From assembly GCF_013410565.1 (NCBI RefSeq), contig NZ_JACCFO010000001.1, positions 2,542,001 to 2,606,000 of the forward strand: a DNA stretch of 64,000 nucleotides, in the 5' to 3' direction. The DNA is from Streptomonospora nanhaiensis. GTDB taxonomy: Bacteria > Actinomycetota > Actinomycetes > Streptosporangiales > Streptosporangiaceae. Below are positions 33,920 to 45,263 of the stretch, piece after piece. Below the pieces are notes generated by a model. It made no database searches and was not told the DNA's origin. It was given only the letters and a program-made list of their open reading frames with translations. Both the position numbers and the translations under genes were made by a program. The number at the start of each line of letters is the position of its first letter. Position 1 is the first letter of the stretch.

Positions 33920-34212
33920 GCGCCGCCCTCCCCGTGGCCTCCGCGCTCCGCGCGCCTCTCCCGCTCCTCGCGCTCCTCCTGCTCCTCGACCATCGACCAC
34001 TGCGTGAGGCACAGCCAGCTCAGGTAGGCGCTGAGCACGACCGAGGAGCCCACGGTGACCAGCGCCCACAGCGGCAGGCCCAGCACGATCGGCTCGACGG
34101 TGCCCGGCGGCCAGTACAGCGGCACGCCCGCCAGCAGGAGGAGGGCGAGGACGATCCAGATCCACGGCTTGCGTATGGGCTCCCGGACCGGTTTGTCCGA
34201 TGATGGGGCCAC
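33916..34212 (-). CDS. Small two-helix membrane partner of the symporter (DUF3311/YhdT-like)
   Basis: A 98-residue protein: a short charged N-terminus, two hydrophobic segments (about 20-40 and 50-72, including W-I-W-I-V-L-A-L-L-L-L-A-G-V-P-L-Y-W), and a Glu/Arg-rich C-tail. Small proteins of this kind precede SSS carriers of the MctP/PanF type. GTG at 34212 has GGAGGT four bases upstream. Its TGA shares bases with the symporter ATG. The family assignment rests on position, size and topology more than on clear sequence identity. Confidence 0.72.
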   Translation of the reverse strand: MAPSSDKPVREPIRKPWIWIVLALLLLAGVPLYWPPGTVEPIVLGLPLWALVTVGSSVVLSAYLSWLCLTQWSMVEEQEEREERERRAERGGHGEGGA

Positions 34213-34565
34213 AGCGACCTCCGTTCCACCCCGCCGCGTCCCGTGCCGCGGCGGCGGGCGGGGCGCCGCCGCGGCGGGTGGCCGGGGCCGCACCGCCGCC
34301 CGCGCGCCGCGTGCCCGCGGGTACGGGCGCGGGCGCGGGTGACGTGGCCCCGCCGCAGGATGTTACGTGCGTCACTCCCTGTGGCGGAGGGCGGGGTCGG
34401 CGCTCCGTCGCCGCGCTCTCACTCCCCGCGCACGCCGGGGCGGGGGTCGGGCGCGGCGGGCCGCCCCGCGCGGGCGCGGCGGCGCGCGCCGGGGTAGCGT
34501 GCGGGTGTATGCGCGACCGGGACCGGCGCGGCGCCGTCCCGAGGCCGGTGACGAGGAGGGCAGGC
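34213..34565. other. Divergent promoter region, no gene
   Basis: 353 bp between the symporter unit and the pyrophosphatase gene. Proximal to the latter is GGGTAGCGTGCGG (34494-34506), giving a TAGCGT -10-like box about 60 bases before the start. No reading frame looks like a gene. Confidence 0.4.
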
Positions 34566-35111
34566 ATGGAACTCGACATGGTGGTCGAGATCCCGCAGGG
34601 ATCGCAGAACAAGTACGAGATGGACCACTCGGTCGGCCGCATCCGGCTGGACCGCCACCTGTTCACCTCGACGCAGTACCCGGCCGACTACGGCTACTTC
34701 CCCGGCACCCTGGCCGAGGACGGCGACCCGCTGGACGCCATGGTCCCGCTGGAGCGGCGCTCCTTCCCCGGCTGTGTGGTGCGCGTGCGGCCGGTGGCGG
34801 TGTTCTGGATGCGCGACGAGGGCGGCCCCGACGCCAAGGTGCTGTGCATGCCGGCGGGCGACCCCCGGCTGGAGCACGTGCGCGACCTGCGCGACATCCC
34901 CGAACTCCAGATCAACCAGATCAAGCACTTCTTCGACATCTACAAGCGGCTGGAGCCGGGCAAGAGTTCGGAGGTCCGCGGCTGGCAGGACCGCGCGGCG
35001 GCCGAGGCGACCGTGCTGGACGCCCAGCGCCGCGCCGCCGAGAACCCCGACCGCCCCGTGGTGTGGCCCGGCTCCCCCGGCCACGTGCCGCCGCCGGCGG
35101 TGCCCCGGTAG
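34566..35111 (+). CDS. ppa: Inorganic pyrophosphatase, family I
   Basis: A 181-residue soluble enzyme that hydrolyses pyrophosphate and so pulls biosynthetic reactions forward. Family I signatures: V-V-E-I-P-Q-G-S-Q-N-K-Y-E (about 5-17), Y-P-A-D-Y-G-Y-F-P (about 38-46) and the metal-binding D-G-D-P-L-D (about 52-57); later A-G-D-P-R and I-K-H-F-F-D-I-Y-K. The last 15 residues are Pro-rich and beyond the core fold. ATG follows GACGAGGAGGGCAGGC. Confidence 0.94.
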   Translation: MELDMVVEIPQGSQNKYEMDHSVGRIRLDRHLFTSTQYPADYGYFPGTLAEDGDPLDAMVPLERRSFPGCVVRVRPVAVFWMRDEGGPDAKVLCMPAGDPRLEHVRDLRDIPELQINQIKHFFDIYKRLEPGKSSEVRGWQDRAAAEATVLDAQRRAAENPDRPVVWPGSPGHVPPPAVPR

Positions 35112-35167
35112 GGCCCCACGGCGCCGGGGCCGCGCCGGCGACACCGACGACCGCGGCCGGCGCCCCG

Positions 35168-37590
<2,423 letters not shown>

Positions 37591-38478
37591 ATGACCCGCG
37601 CAACAGCCCTCTCCCCCGACCTCGCCCGTGCGGCGTGGGCTGCGGTGGAGCCGATCCACCTCGTCGTCTACTTCGCCCCCGAGGCGGCCGAGCAGTACAC
37701 CGGCATCGGCCTGGAGCCGGTGGGCATGGGCTACTTCGCCTCGCGCTCAGCCCCGCTGGGCCCGGCCGGGCCGCAGACCGTGGCCGCGACCTTCTACAAC
37801 TTCAGCCCCGCGCTGGTCTCCTCGGTCATCCCGCACGCCTGGTCGGTCGCCGCGCCCGAGTCGGTGCTGAAGGCCCGGCACGCGGTCGCCGACACCGCGC
37901 TGCGCCGCATCCTGGGTGTCGAGACGGTCGGCTCCGCCGGCCTCCGCGAGGCCGCCGACCTCGCCCGCACGGCCGCGCTGGCGGCGGCCGAGCACCCCCA
38001 GGGCCGCCCGCTGTTCGCGGCCCACGCAGCCCTCGACTGGCCAGAGGAGCCGCACAACGTGCTGTGGCACGCGGCCACGCTGCTGCGGGAGTTCCGCGGC
38101 GACGGCCACGTGGCCACGCTCCTCACCTCCGGCGTCGGACCGCTGGAGGCGCTGGTGACCTACGCGGCGGCCGGCGGGGCGCGGGCCTCCACGCTGCGCC
38201 GCACGCGCGGCTGGTCCGACGAGGAGTGGGAGGCCGGGGTGGCGAGCGCGGTCGAGCAGGGCTGGGTGGCGACGGGCGAGGACGGCGCCCCGGTGCTCAC
38301 CGACGCCGGGCGCACCCTGCGCAGCGAACTGGAGGGCCGCACCGACACGCTGTCGGTCCCGGCCTTCGCCGCCATCGGTGAGGACGGCTGCCGCCGCCTG
38401 GCCGAACTGACCGCGCCCCTGGTCACGACGATCCGCGCCGAGGGCATCCTGCCGGGCACCCGCCCTCGCCGCAGCTAG
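37591..38478 (+). CDS. SCO6745-family protein
   Basis: A 295-residue soluble protein matching the actinobacterial SCO6745 family: A-W-A-A-V-E-P-I-H-L-V-V-Y-F near residue 15, G-Y-F-A-S-R-S-A-P-L-G near 49, F-Y-N-F-S-P near 70, and P-H-N-V-L-W-H-A-A-T-L-L-R-E near 152, then a winged-helix-like C-terminal third (G-W-S-D-E-E-W). The family has no assigned biochemical role; the conserved His and aromatic residues in the first half suggest ligand binding. ATG follows GAAAGGCGG. A strong terminator hairpin follows. Confidence 0.85.
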   Translation: MTRATALSPDLARAAWAAVEPIHLVVYFAPEAAEQYTGIGLEPVGMGYFASRSAPLGPAGPQTVAATFYNFSPALVSSVIPHAWSVAAPESVLKARHAVADTALRRILGVETVGSAGLREAADLARTAALAAAEHPQGRPLFAAHAALDWPEEPHNVLWHAATLLREFRGDGHVATLLTSGVGPLEALVTYAAAGGARASTLRRTRGWSDEEWEAGVASAVEQGWVATGEDGAPVLTDAGRTLRSELEGRTDTLSVPAFAAIGEDGCRRLAELTAPLVTTIRAEGILPGTRPRRS

Positions 38479-38497
38479 GACACACCGCACCCCGGAC

Positions 38498-38531
38498 GGG
38501 GCGGGCGACGCGCGAACGCGTCGCCCGCCCC
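38498..38531. terminator. 15-bp-stem hairpin after the SCO6745-family gene
   Basis: Perfect arms GGGGCGGGCGACGCG and complement with a CGAA tetraloop, 20 bases after the stop. A stable intrinsic-type stem without a strong T-run. Confidence 0.7.
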
Positions 38532-38639
38532 GCGCCTTGTCACCGGTCGGCACAGCCGGCACCGACCGGCGGCCGGGGCCGAGGGCGGTCGGGGCGACGA
38601 AGCGGGGGCGCGTGTCCGGGGCGGCGATCAACGGCCATC

Positions 38640-39010
38640 AGAGCGGATGGCCAAGGCAGCGACGAGGCGCCAAGGCCGCGGCGGGTCCAGGCCCTCGACC
38701 ACCGTTCCTCGGGGCGGACGGCCAAGGCGGCAACGGGCAGCGAGGTGAAGCGCCGGTCCGGGCCCGCGGGAGTCGACCATCCGGGCACGTGGTCAGCGTG
38801 GCGACGGGGCGGCAACGGCAGGCGGCGGCTCGGCCCGCACTCACCCGCGATCGGGGCGTGCGGTCGGGGTGGCGACGGGCCACCGGGTCGCGGCGCGGGT
38901 CCGAGGCAGCGGCGACCGAACGTCGGGACGGGTGCCCAAGGCAGCGACGAGCCAGGTGGGACGGGGCGGCGTCACCCGGGCCGCTCCTCACCGGTTGTGG
39001 TGAGGGCGGG
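38640..39010 (+). repeat. Degenerate tandem array of about 60-80-bp GC-rich units
   Basis: Successive units begin with variants of GGGGCGGAYGGCCAAGGCRGCRACG at about 38641, 38714, 38797, 38856 and 38928. The first unit also matches the 8651-8720 part of repeat A, including GGTCCAGGCCCTCGACCACCG against GGCCCAGGCCCGCGACCACCG. No gene is supported here. The flanking 38532-38639 and 39011-39144 also contain no gene. Confidence 0.6.
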
Positions 39011-39144
39011 GCGGTCCATGGATCGGCGCGGATGGGATGATCAGGCGCCCGGGCGCAATGGGGTGGAGGCCCCGGGTGCCCGCTGTGCGGTGTGGTGGAG
39101 TGCGGGCAGCGGAAAACCGTAGATCGTCCGCATCTATCGCGGAG

Positions 39145-39790
39145 TTTCATGACGGAATGCCCGTTTCGTCCCCCCGAAAGGAGGTGGAGGGGGCCACTGA
39201 GGGGCGCCGTGAACGCCAGGGTGACCACATGGTGAGACGGCAGGGTGCGGCGCCGTGGCCATATGCCCGCGATGCCCGTTTCTTGGGGCGGCGATCTCGC
39301 ACTGGCGGTCGCAGGGGCGACCGGGGATGCCAGATCGTCGCGAAAGGCCCGGTTTTCGTCTCGCCCTGTGAGATCGCAGGGGGTTCGTGCTCCCTTATGT
39401 CCGGTTCGGGGCTCCGGCGGGCACGCCGCCGCGCACTCGTGGCGGTACCGGCGGGCGCAGGACCTGGCCCTGCCGCTGCCCCCGCCACTGGAGCCGCGAA
39501 GGGCCGCCGCCTTCCGGGGCCGGGCGCGCCCGCCGGGCCGTCCGGTTGCCTTGGTGCCGCATCGCTCACCGCAGCCACCCGCCCGCCCGCATCACGGAAG
39601 ACGCTGACCCGCATCTCCGGCCGCCCTCCCCGCCCCGTCGCCTCCCCCACCCCTGACCCCCGGGCCGGTGGCCGCCGCCCTGGCCACCGGCCGCCCTCGC
39701 CGCCCTCGCCGCCGCCCCGGCCATCCGCCCCGATCGGCGGTGGGCGCGGGCCTGGACCCTGCTTGCCCCCTGCCCTCGTCACCACCTCAG
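39145..39790 (-). repeat. Long non-coding repeat, copy B (inverted partner of 8661-9300)
   Basis: Near-identical reverse complement of 8661-9300. The sharpest conservation is in the 39160-39600 half, which contains the TTTCGTCCCCCCGAAAGGAGG hairpin. It carries one extra 9-bp CCGCCCTCG unit near 39715. It sits between two degenerate arrays and ends about 270 bp before the broken tetR/peroxidase pair. No transposase is present. Confidence 0.85.
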
Positions 39791-40062
39791 CCCTCCGCCC
39801 ACGGACTCGGCGGCCGCCTCCCCCAGCCACCCGCCACCCTCGGCGCCTCGTCGCCCCCGCACCCCTGAGCCCGGACCAGTGGTCGCCCACCCCGGCCACC
39901 CGCCGCCCTTGGCGCTCCGTCACTTGCCTCGGCCCCCTCCCCCCAGGTGCGGAAGGCGTCGCCTGCCCGTTCGTCCGGTGGCCTTTGGTGCTCCGTCCCC
40001 TACCCCCGCCCACATCTCGGAGCCCGGTGGGCGCCGCCGCGGCCCCTCGTCTCCCCGCCGCC
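39791..40062 (-). repeat. Degenerate repeat units, opposite orientation to 38640-39010
   Basis: Continuation of repeat B into diverged units (CCCTCGGCGCCTCGTCGCCCC, CCCTTGGCGCTCCGTC, CCTTTGGTGCTCCGTC). They read as the reverse complement of the 38.6-39.0 kb units, so the whole 38.6-40.06 kb block is roughly head-to-head symmetric. Confidence 0.55.
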
Positions 40063-40479
40063 TTATCGACCCACCGCACCGTCGCCGAATGCGGCGGCGA
40101 GGGCTTGGCCTATCAACTCGGGCAGGTGCGGGCGTCCGTCCTCCTCCGCCCAGCGGACCAGGGCCGTGTGCAGGGCGGCCAGGCAGGCGCCGGCCGCGGC
40201 GTGGGCGCGGAACGCCGCCTCAGGGCCCTCGGCCTCGGCGCCGAGGGCGTCCACGATGGCCTGCTGCAGCGCGACGTTGCTGTCCAGGTGCCGGGCGCGC
40301 AGGGCGGGCGTGGAGATCATCAGCCGCAGCCGGGCCAGCAGAAGGTCGCGGTCGCGGTCCCGCTCGGGGTCGTCCTCGCCCCCGCCCGCCAGGGCGGCCG
40401 CGGCCTCGACCAGCGCGCCGCCGATGCGGCGGACCAGCGGCTCCCCCGGCGGCGACGCGGCGATCCGCTCGGCGACCGC
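40063..40479 (-). pseudogene. TetR-family regulator, C-terminal remnant
   Basis: The last 138 residues of a TetR protein: A-V-A-E-R-I-A-A-S-P-P-G-E-P-L-V, then D-R-D-R-D-L-L-L-A-R-L-R-L-M-I-S-T-P-A-L-R-A-R-H and L-A-A-L-H-T-A-L-V-R-W-A-E-E-D-G-R-P. This is the ligand-binding half of a familiar actinobacterial TetR subfamily. The DNA-binding helix-turn-helix (about 60-70 residues) is missing. At 40477-40480 the sequence switches abruptly to the haem peroxidase on the opposite strand. No start codon or promoter fits, so it is dead. Confidence 0.8.
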
Positions 40480-41601
40480 ACGCCGCGCTTCGACCTCGAC
40501 TGCCTCTACGGGCGCGGCCCCGCCGACCAGCCCTACCTCTACGACGCCGAGCGCCCCGGCCGCTTCCTCATCGGCCGCCACGACGACGAACTGGACCTGC
40601 CGCGCAACGAGCAGCAGACCGCGCTCATCGGCGACCCGCGCAACGACGAGAACATCATCGTCAGCCAACTCCAGCTCACCATGCTGCTGTTCCACAACAG
40701 CGTGCTGGACCGGATCGAGGAGCTGCGCGCGGCCGAGCCGGTGCCCGAACCCGACGACTTCACGCTCGCGCAGCGGATCGTGCGCTGGCATTACCAGTGG
40801 GTCGTGGTGCACGACTTCCTGCGCCGGATCGTGGGCGAGGAGACGCTGAACGCCGTGCTGCGCCGCGAACCGCGCGTCCCCGGCGGCCGCCGCGTCGAGA
40901 AGGCGGTGCCCGCGTTCTTCCACTGGCGGCGCGCGCCGTTCATCCCGGTGGAGTTCTCCGGGGCCGCCTACCGCTTCGGCCACTCGCTGGTGCGGGCGCG
41001 CTACAAGTTCAACACCACGGTCCCGGCGCTGCCGATCTTCACGCCCGAGCCCATCAGCCAGAGCGACCCGCTGTCGCACCTGGGCGGGTTCCGCATCCTG
41101 CCGCCGGTCTGGCAGATCGAGTGGCCGCGGTTCTTCCCGCTGGAGGAGGGCCGGGCGCCCGTGCCCGTGCGCGCCGTGGACACCCGCATCGTGCCGCCGC
41201 TGCTGGAGCTGCCGCCGGAGGCGGCCGCGGGTGTGGCCTCCCTGGTCGAGCGCAACCTCACCCGGGGTGTCCAGCTGGGACTGCCCTCGGGCCAGGCGGT
41301 GGCGGGCGCGATGGGCCTGGAGCCGCTCTCCCACGCCGACCTGGGCCTGCCCCGGCGCGGAGGGGCGCCGCTGTGGTACTACGTGCTGCGCGAGGCCGAG
41401 GTGCTGGCGGGCGGCCGGCACCTGGGCCCGGTGGGCGGCCGGATCGTGGCCGAGGTGTTCCTCGGCCTGCTCGCCGCCGACCCGTCGTCCTACCTGAGCA
41501 CCGACCCCGGCTGGACCCCCACGCTGCCCTCCGCGCGGCCGGGCGAGTTCACCATGTCCGACCTGATCCGCTTCACCGGGTTCGGCCTCGCCGAGGTCTG
41601 A
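40477..41601 (+). pseudogene. Animal-type haem peroxidase, 5'-truncated
   Basis: 374 codons of a bacterial member of the animal haem peroxidase family. Homology starts abruptly at T-P-R-F-D-L-D-C-L-Y-G-R-G-P. Family members carry roughly 100 more residues before this, including the G-Q-F-x-D-H-D segment with the distal histidine. Retained are G-D-P-R-N-D-E-N (catalytic Arg region) and W-H-Y-Q-W-V-V-V-H-D-F-L (proximal His region). Codon use is normal and the frame is intact to the stop, so the loss is recent. The frame remains open upstream only through repeat DNA. A later internal start would still lack the distal site. Confidence 0.8.
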
Positions 41602-41746
41602 CCCGCGCGCGGCCGGCCGCCCTCTCCCCGGCCGGCCGCGCGCCCACCTCTCCTCCGCACACCCGCCGACCCCCGCGGCACCCCCACCTCTCCCCGGCAC
41701 ACCCGCCGACCCCCGCCGCGCGCCCGGCTGCCGGTAGGCTCGCCGC

Positions 41747-42529
41747 GTGCTGATGCGCATCGCCAGTGAGCAGGGCCAGGGCGCCGTGAACGAGGACCGC
41801 GCGGCGGCGGGCACCGACTGGGCGTTCGTCCTCGACGGCGCCACGGCCCCGCCGGACGTCGACACCGGGTGCCGCCACGGCGTGGCGTGGCTGGTGGACC
41901 GGCTGGCGGCGGCGCTGGCCGCCGAACTGGCGGCCGAGCGCCCCGCGTCCCTGCCCGACTGCCTGGCGGCCGCGATCGAGCGCACCCGCGGCGCCCACGG
42001 CGGCGGCTGCGACCTGGGCAACCCCGACAGCCCCTCGGCCACGGCGGCGGTGGCGCGCCCCGCCCGCGACGGCTCCGCCCGGCTGGAGTACCTGGTCCTG
42101 GCCGACTGCACGGTGCTGCTGCCCGAGCCCGGCGGCGGGGTCCGCGCCGTCACCGACGACCGCGTGGAGCGCCTGCCCGGCGGCCGCCCCTACACCCGCG
42201 CCCTCGTGCGCGCGCACCGCAACGCCGAGGGCGGGTTCTGGGTGGCCGGCGCGGTGCCCGAGGCCGCCCACCGCGCGCTCGTCGGGCTGGCGCCGGGCCG
42301 GCGCTTCGCCCTGCTCACCGACGGCTGCGCGCGGCTGGCGGAGTACTTCGGCCACCCCTGGACGCACGTGTGGCGCCGACTGGCCGACGACGGCCCCGAG
42401 GCGCTGGTCGCCTGGGTGCGCGCGGAGGAGCGCCGCCGGGGAGTGGTGCGCGGCAAGGCGCACGACGACGCCACCGCGCTCCTCGGGGAGTTCGCCCCTC
42501 CGGCCGGTGAGGGCGCCCGCCCCGCCTAG
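41747..42529 (+). CDS. PP2C-like protein phosphatase domain protein
   Basis: A 260-residue protein with the PP2C pattern: N-E-D-R-A (residues 16-20), F-V-L-D-G-A-T-A-P (about 27-35), L-L-T-D-G-C-A-R (about 185-192) and H-D-D-A-T-A-L-L near 243. The Asp residues would bind Mn/Mg, so serine/threonine-phosphatase activity is plausible. GTG at 41747 lies six bases after a TAGGCT -10 (41735-41740), pointing to a leaderless message. Its stop overlaps the stop of the convergent gene at 42526 (shared CTAG). Confidence 0.78.
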   Translation: MLMRIASEQGQGAVNEDRAAAGTDWAFVLDGATAPPDVDTGCRHGVAWLVDRLAAALAAELAAERPASLPDCLAAAIERTRGAHGGGCDLGNPDSPSATAAVARPARDGSARLEYLVLADCTVLLPEPGGGVRAVTDDRVERLPGGRPYTRALVRAHRNAEGGFWVAGAVPEAAHRALVGLAPGRRFALLTDGCARLAEYFGHPWTHVWRRLADDGPEALVAWVRAEERRRGVVRGKAHDDATALLGEFAPPAGEGARPA

Positions 42530-43107
42530 AAGCGGGCGTAGTCGTGCCGGGCGGGGTGGCGCCAGCGCAGGGTTGTGGTGAGGCCCTGCTCCTCCACGCC
42601 CTTGCGCTCCATGCCCGCGCTGCGGCACACCTCGGCGAAGAACCCCGCCAGCTCGGTGCGGCCCTCGATGTCCAGCGCGAGCACCCGGAAGCTCTCGGGC
42701 TCGCCGTTGACGGTGCGGATCACCAGCTCCGGCGGCATGCGGTCCTCGAACCCGAAGTCCAGCGCCTGGATGCTGTCGGCGCGCATCCGCAGCTGCACGG
42801 CCACCAGGTCCTTGAGGTCGAAGGACTTGGACTCCAGGAGGCGCCTGCGGCAGCGCCGGTACAGCAGCACGGAGCCGTCGAACACGAAGCTGGTCTGGCC
42901 GTGGCGGACGCGGCTGCGCCACAGCAGCAGGACCAGTGCGGCCAGGAAGCACACCGAGAGCCCGGAACTGATCCACAGTATGGCGTCGCGGACCCCGAAC
43001 AGAGCGCAACCGGCGAAGAGGGTGAGACCGAGGAGAGCCACCTTGCCCAGTTGCGACCAGAACTGGTGCGTATCGTCGGTGTAAATCCGTGTTCGTACAG
43101 TTGACAC
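42526..43107 (-). CDS. Hypothetical membrane protein
   Basis: A 193-residue protein with two adjacent hydrophobic helices (about residues 22-42 and 48-66, including F-L-A-A-L-V-L-L-L-W) and a soluble C-terminal domain of about 120 residues with beta-rich character (F-V-F-D-G-S-V-L-L-Y-R-R). This recalls bacterial PH-like membrane proteins, but I do not recognise a named family. GTG at 43107 follows GAGGGAG. It is convergent with the PP2C-like gene (stops overlap) and divergent from enoyl-CoA hydratase. Confidence 0.7.
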   Translation of the reverse strand: MSTVRTRIYTDDTHQFWSQLGKVALLGLTLFAGCALFGVRDAILWISSGLSVCFLAALVLLLWRSRVRHGQTSFVFDGSVLLYRRCRRRLLESKSFDLKDLVAVQLRMRADSIQALDFGFEDRMPPELVIRTVNGEPESFRVLALDIEGRTELAGFFAEVCRSAGMERKGVEEQGLTTTLRWRHPARHDYARF

Positions 43108-43285
43108 GGGAAGGCTCCCTCTCACCGTGCGCGGGACCACGATGCCGAAATAAACGACGCCCAGGGGGAATCTACCCGACTTGTCCGAGATGTGGGAGAC
43201 CGCCGTTGGTTGTACGCCACGCGCCTTCCGTCCCGCGGCCGACCGCCCTTTTCCACCGCGATCCCACCGCGACCCAGGAGGCGAC

Positions 43286-44161
43286 ATGACCGAGGCACCC
43301 GACCCCGCCGGCACCGCTCGCGGCGCCGAGGACGTCAAGGACGGCGAGGACAACGAGGCCGTCGAAGGCGCCGAGGGCACCGCCGAGGACCCCGTGCTCA
43401 GCGACCTCAACTCCGGGGTGCTGCGGCTCACCCTGAACCGCCCCGACCGGCTCAACGCCTGGACCCCGGCCATGGCCGACCGGCTGAGCGCGCTGCTGCG
43501 CGCGGCCGACCACGACCCCCAGGTGCGCGCCGTGCTGATCACCGGCGCCGGCCGCGCCTTCTGCGCGGGCGCCGACATGGCCGCGCTCAGCGCCATCAGC
43601 GGCCGGGAGGTCCGGGTCGACGGCCGCGCGCTGGCGCTGCCCGCCGAACTGCGCAAGCCCGTCATCGCCGCCCTCAACGGCCCGGCCGCCGGGGTGGGCC
43701 TGGTACTGGCCCTGTTCGCCGACGTCCGGTTCGCCGCCGCCGACGCCAAGCTCACCACGTCCTTCAGCATGCGCGGACTGTCCGCCGAGTACGGCGCGGC
43801 CTGGCTGCTGCCCCGCCTGGTCGGCCGGGGCCGCGCCCTGGACCTGCTGCTGTCCTCGCGCGTGGTACTGGGCGAGGAGGCCGCGCGGATCGGGCTGGTC
43901 GACTTCGCGTGCCCGCGCGAGGACGTGGTGGTCGACGCCCTCGACTACGCCCGCACGCTGGCCGCCTCCTGCTCGCCGTGGTCCATGGCCGTCATCAAGC
44001 GCCAGGTGCTGCGCGCCGCCCAGAGCGACTTCGCCACCGCCGCCGACGAGGCCGCCGACCTCATGGCGGAGTCCTTCGCCGGACCCGACTTCGCCGAGGG
44101 CGTGGGCAGCTACCTCGACAAGCGGCCGCCCCGCTTCCCCGGCCTGCCGCCACGCGGCTGA
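43286..44161 (+). CDS. Enoyl-CoA hydratase/isomerase family protein
   Basis: A 291-residue crotonase-fold protein acting on acyl-CoA thioesters. Motifs: L-T-L-N-R-P-D-R-L-N-A-W near 50, the oxyanion segment A-G-R-A-F-C-A-G-A-D near 93 and the second oxyanion helix N-G-P-A-A-G-V-G near 130. The first 35 residues are an acidic, low-complexity extension. The general-acid Glu expected near residue 160 lies in a divergent stretch, so hydratase versus isomerase activity is open. ATG at 43286 has CAGGAGGCGAC. The MDR gene 95 bp downstream is in the same direction. Confidence 0.88.
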   Translation: MTEAPDPAGTARGAEDVKDGEDNEAVEGAEGTAEDPVLSDLNSGVLRLTLNRPDRLNAWTPAMADRLSALLRAADHDPQVRAVLITGAGRAFCAGADMAALSAISGREVRVDGRALALPAELRKPVIAALNGPAAGVGLVLALFADVRFAAADAKLTTSFSMRGLSAEYGAAWLLPRLVGRGRALDLLLSSRVVLGEEAARIGLVDFACPREDVVVDALDYARTLAASCSPWSMAVIKRQVLRAAQSDFATAADEAADLMAESFAGPDFAEGVGSYLDKRPPRFPGLPPRG

Positions 44162-44255
44162 CCCCACCGTGGACCGGCGCGGAGGCGGCGACTAGGCTCG
44201 ACGCGACATACCGGGCGGTCGGTCCGCCCTCAGCGCGACCACGGGAGGCAGCCAA

Positions 44256-45212
44256 GTGCGAGCGATCCAGATCACCGAGTTCGGCGGCCCGGAGGTGCTG
44301 CGCCTCGCCGAGGTGCCCGACCCCCGGCCCGGCCCCGACGAGGTGCTGATCGAGGTCGAGCGCGCCGGGGTCAACTACGCCGACACCCACCGCACCGAGG
44401 ACAGCTACGTGGCCGCCACCTCGCTGCCGCTGGTCCCGGGCAGCGAGGTGGTCGGGCGCACGCCCGAGGGCCGGCGGGTGGCGGCCATGCTCGACGGCGG
44501 GGGCTACGCCGAGCGCGCCGCCGCCGCCCGCGCCATGGTCTACGACGTCCCCGACGATGTCGACGCCGTCACGGCCCTGGCCATGCTCGTCCAGGGCGCC
44601 ACCGCCTGGGTGCTGCTGCGCCGCAACGTGCACCTGGCCGAGGGCGAGTCCGTGGTGGTGCACGCCGCCGCCGGCGGGGTGGGCTCCCTCGCGGTGCAGC
44701 TGGCCAAGGCCTTCGGCGCGGGCCGGGTCATCGCCACCGCCGGCACCGAGGACAAGCGCCGGCTGGCGCTGGAGCTGGGCGCCGACGCGGCCGTGGACTC
44801 CCGCGCCGAGGACATGACGGCGGCGCTGCGCGAGGCCAACGGCGGCCGCCGGGTCGACGCCGTGCTGGACATGACCGGCGGGCGGATCACCGACCAGAGC
44901 CTGCGCGCCCTGGCGCCCTTCGGCCGCCTCGCCTTCTACGGCATGGCCTCGCGCGAGGCGCCCTCGCCGGTGGACCTGCCCGCGCTGCTGCGCCACTCCA
45001 CCACGGTCAGCGGCATGTGGCTCAGCCACGCCTTCGCCCTGCCCGCCGACGTGGTGCGCCGGGCCATGGCGGAGCTGTTCGACCTGGTGCGCGCGGGCCG
45101 GCTGCGTGTGGTGAAGGGCGGCGAGTACCCGCTGGAGCAGGCCCGCCGCGCCCACGAGGACCTGCGCTCGCGCGCCACGGTCGGCAAGCTCGCCCTGGAC
45201 CCCACCCGCTAG
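44256..45212 (+). CDS. Quinone oxidoreductase-like MDR protein (third paralogue)
   Basis: A 318-residue MDR protein: M-R-A-I-Q-I-T-E-F-G-G-P-E-V-L, N-Y-A-D-T-H-R near 40, A-A-A-G-G-V-G-S-L-A-V-Q near 144, and G-M-A-S-R-E near 230. No zinc ligands. GTG at 44256 follows GGGAGG. A TAGGCT box at about 44193-44198 gives a plausible promoter with a leader of about 50 bases. It follows an enoyl-CoA hydratase, so it may reduce an acyl-derived enone rather than a quinone. Confidence 0.88.
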   Translation: MRAIQITEFGGPEVLRLAEVPDPRPGPDEVLIEVERAGVNYADTHRTEDSYVAATSLPLVPGSEVVGRTPEGRRVAAMLDGGGYAERAAAARAMVYDVPDDVDAVTALAMLVQGATAWVLLRRNVHLAEGESVVVHAAAGGVGSLAVQLAKAFGAGRVIATAGTEDKRRLALELGADAAVDSRAEDMTAALREANGGRRVDAVLDMTGGRITDQSLRALAPFGRLAFYGMASREAPSPVDLPALLRHSTTVSGMWLSHAFALPADVVRRAMAELFDLVRAGRLRVVKGGEYPLEQARRAHEDLRSRATVGKLALDPTR

Positions 45213-45263
45213 CGGCGCCCCCGCGCGCCCGGGCGGCGGGGCCATGGCCCCGCCGCCCGGCGC

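Noticed and set aside
39245-39607. A 120-residue plus-strand frame inside repeat B as a possible conserved small gene.
   Set aside because: The same frame is broken by a TGA in the near-identical copy A, and the differences between copies do not look selected for protein sequence.
39037-40476. The haem peroxidase frame is open upstream, suggesting an 854-residue fusion protein.
   Set aside because: The upstream translation is repeat DNA followed by the antisense of a TetR fragment; it is not a protein domain. I treat the peroxidase as truncated instead.
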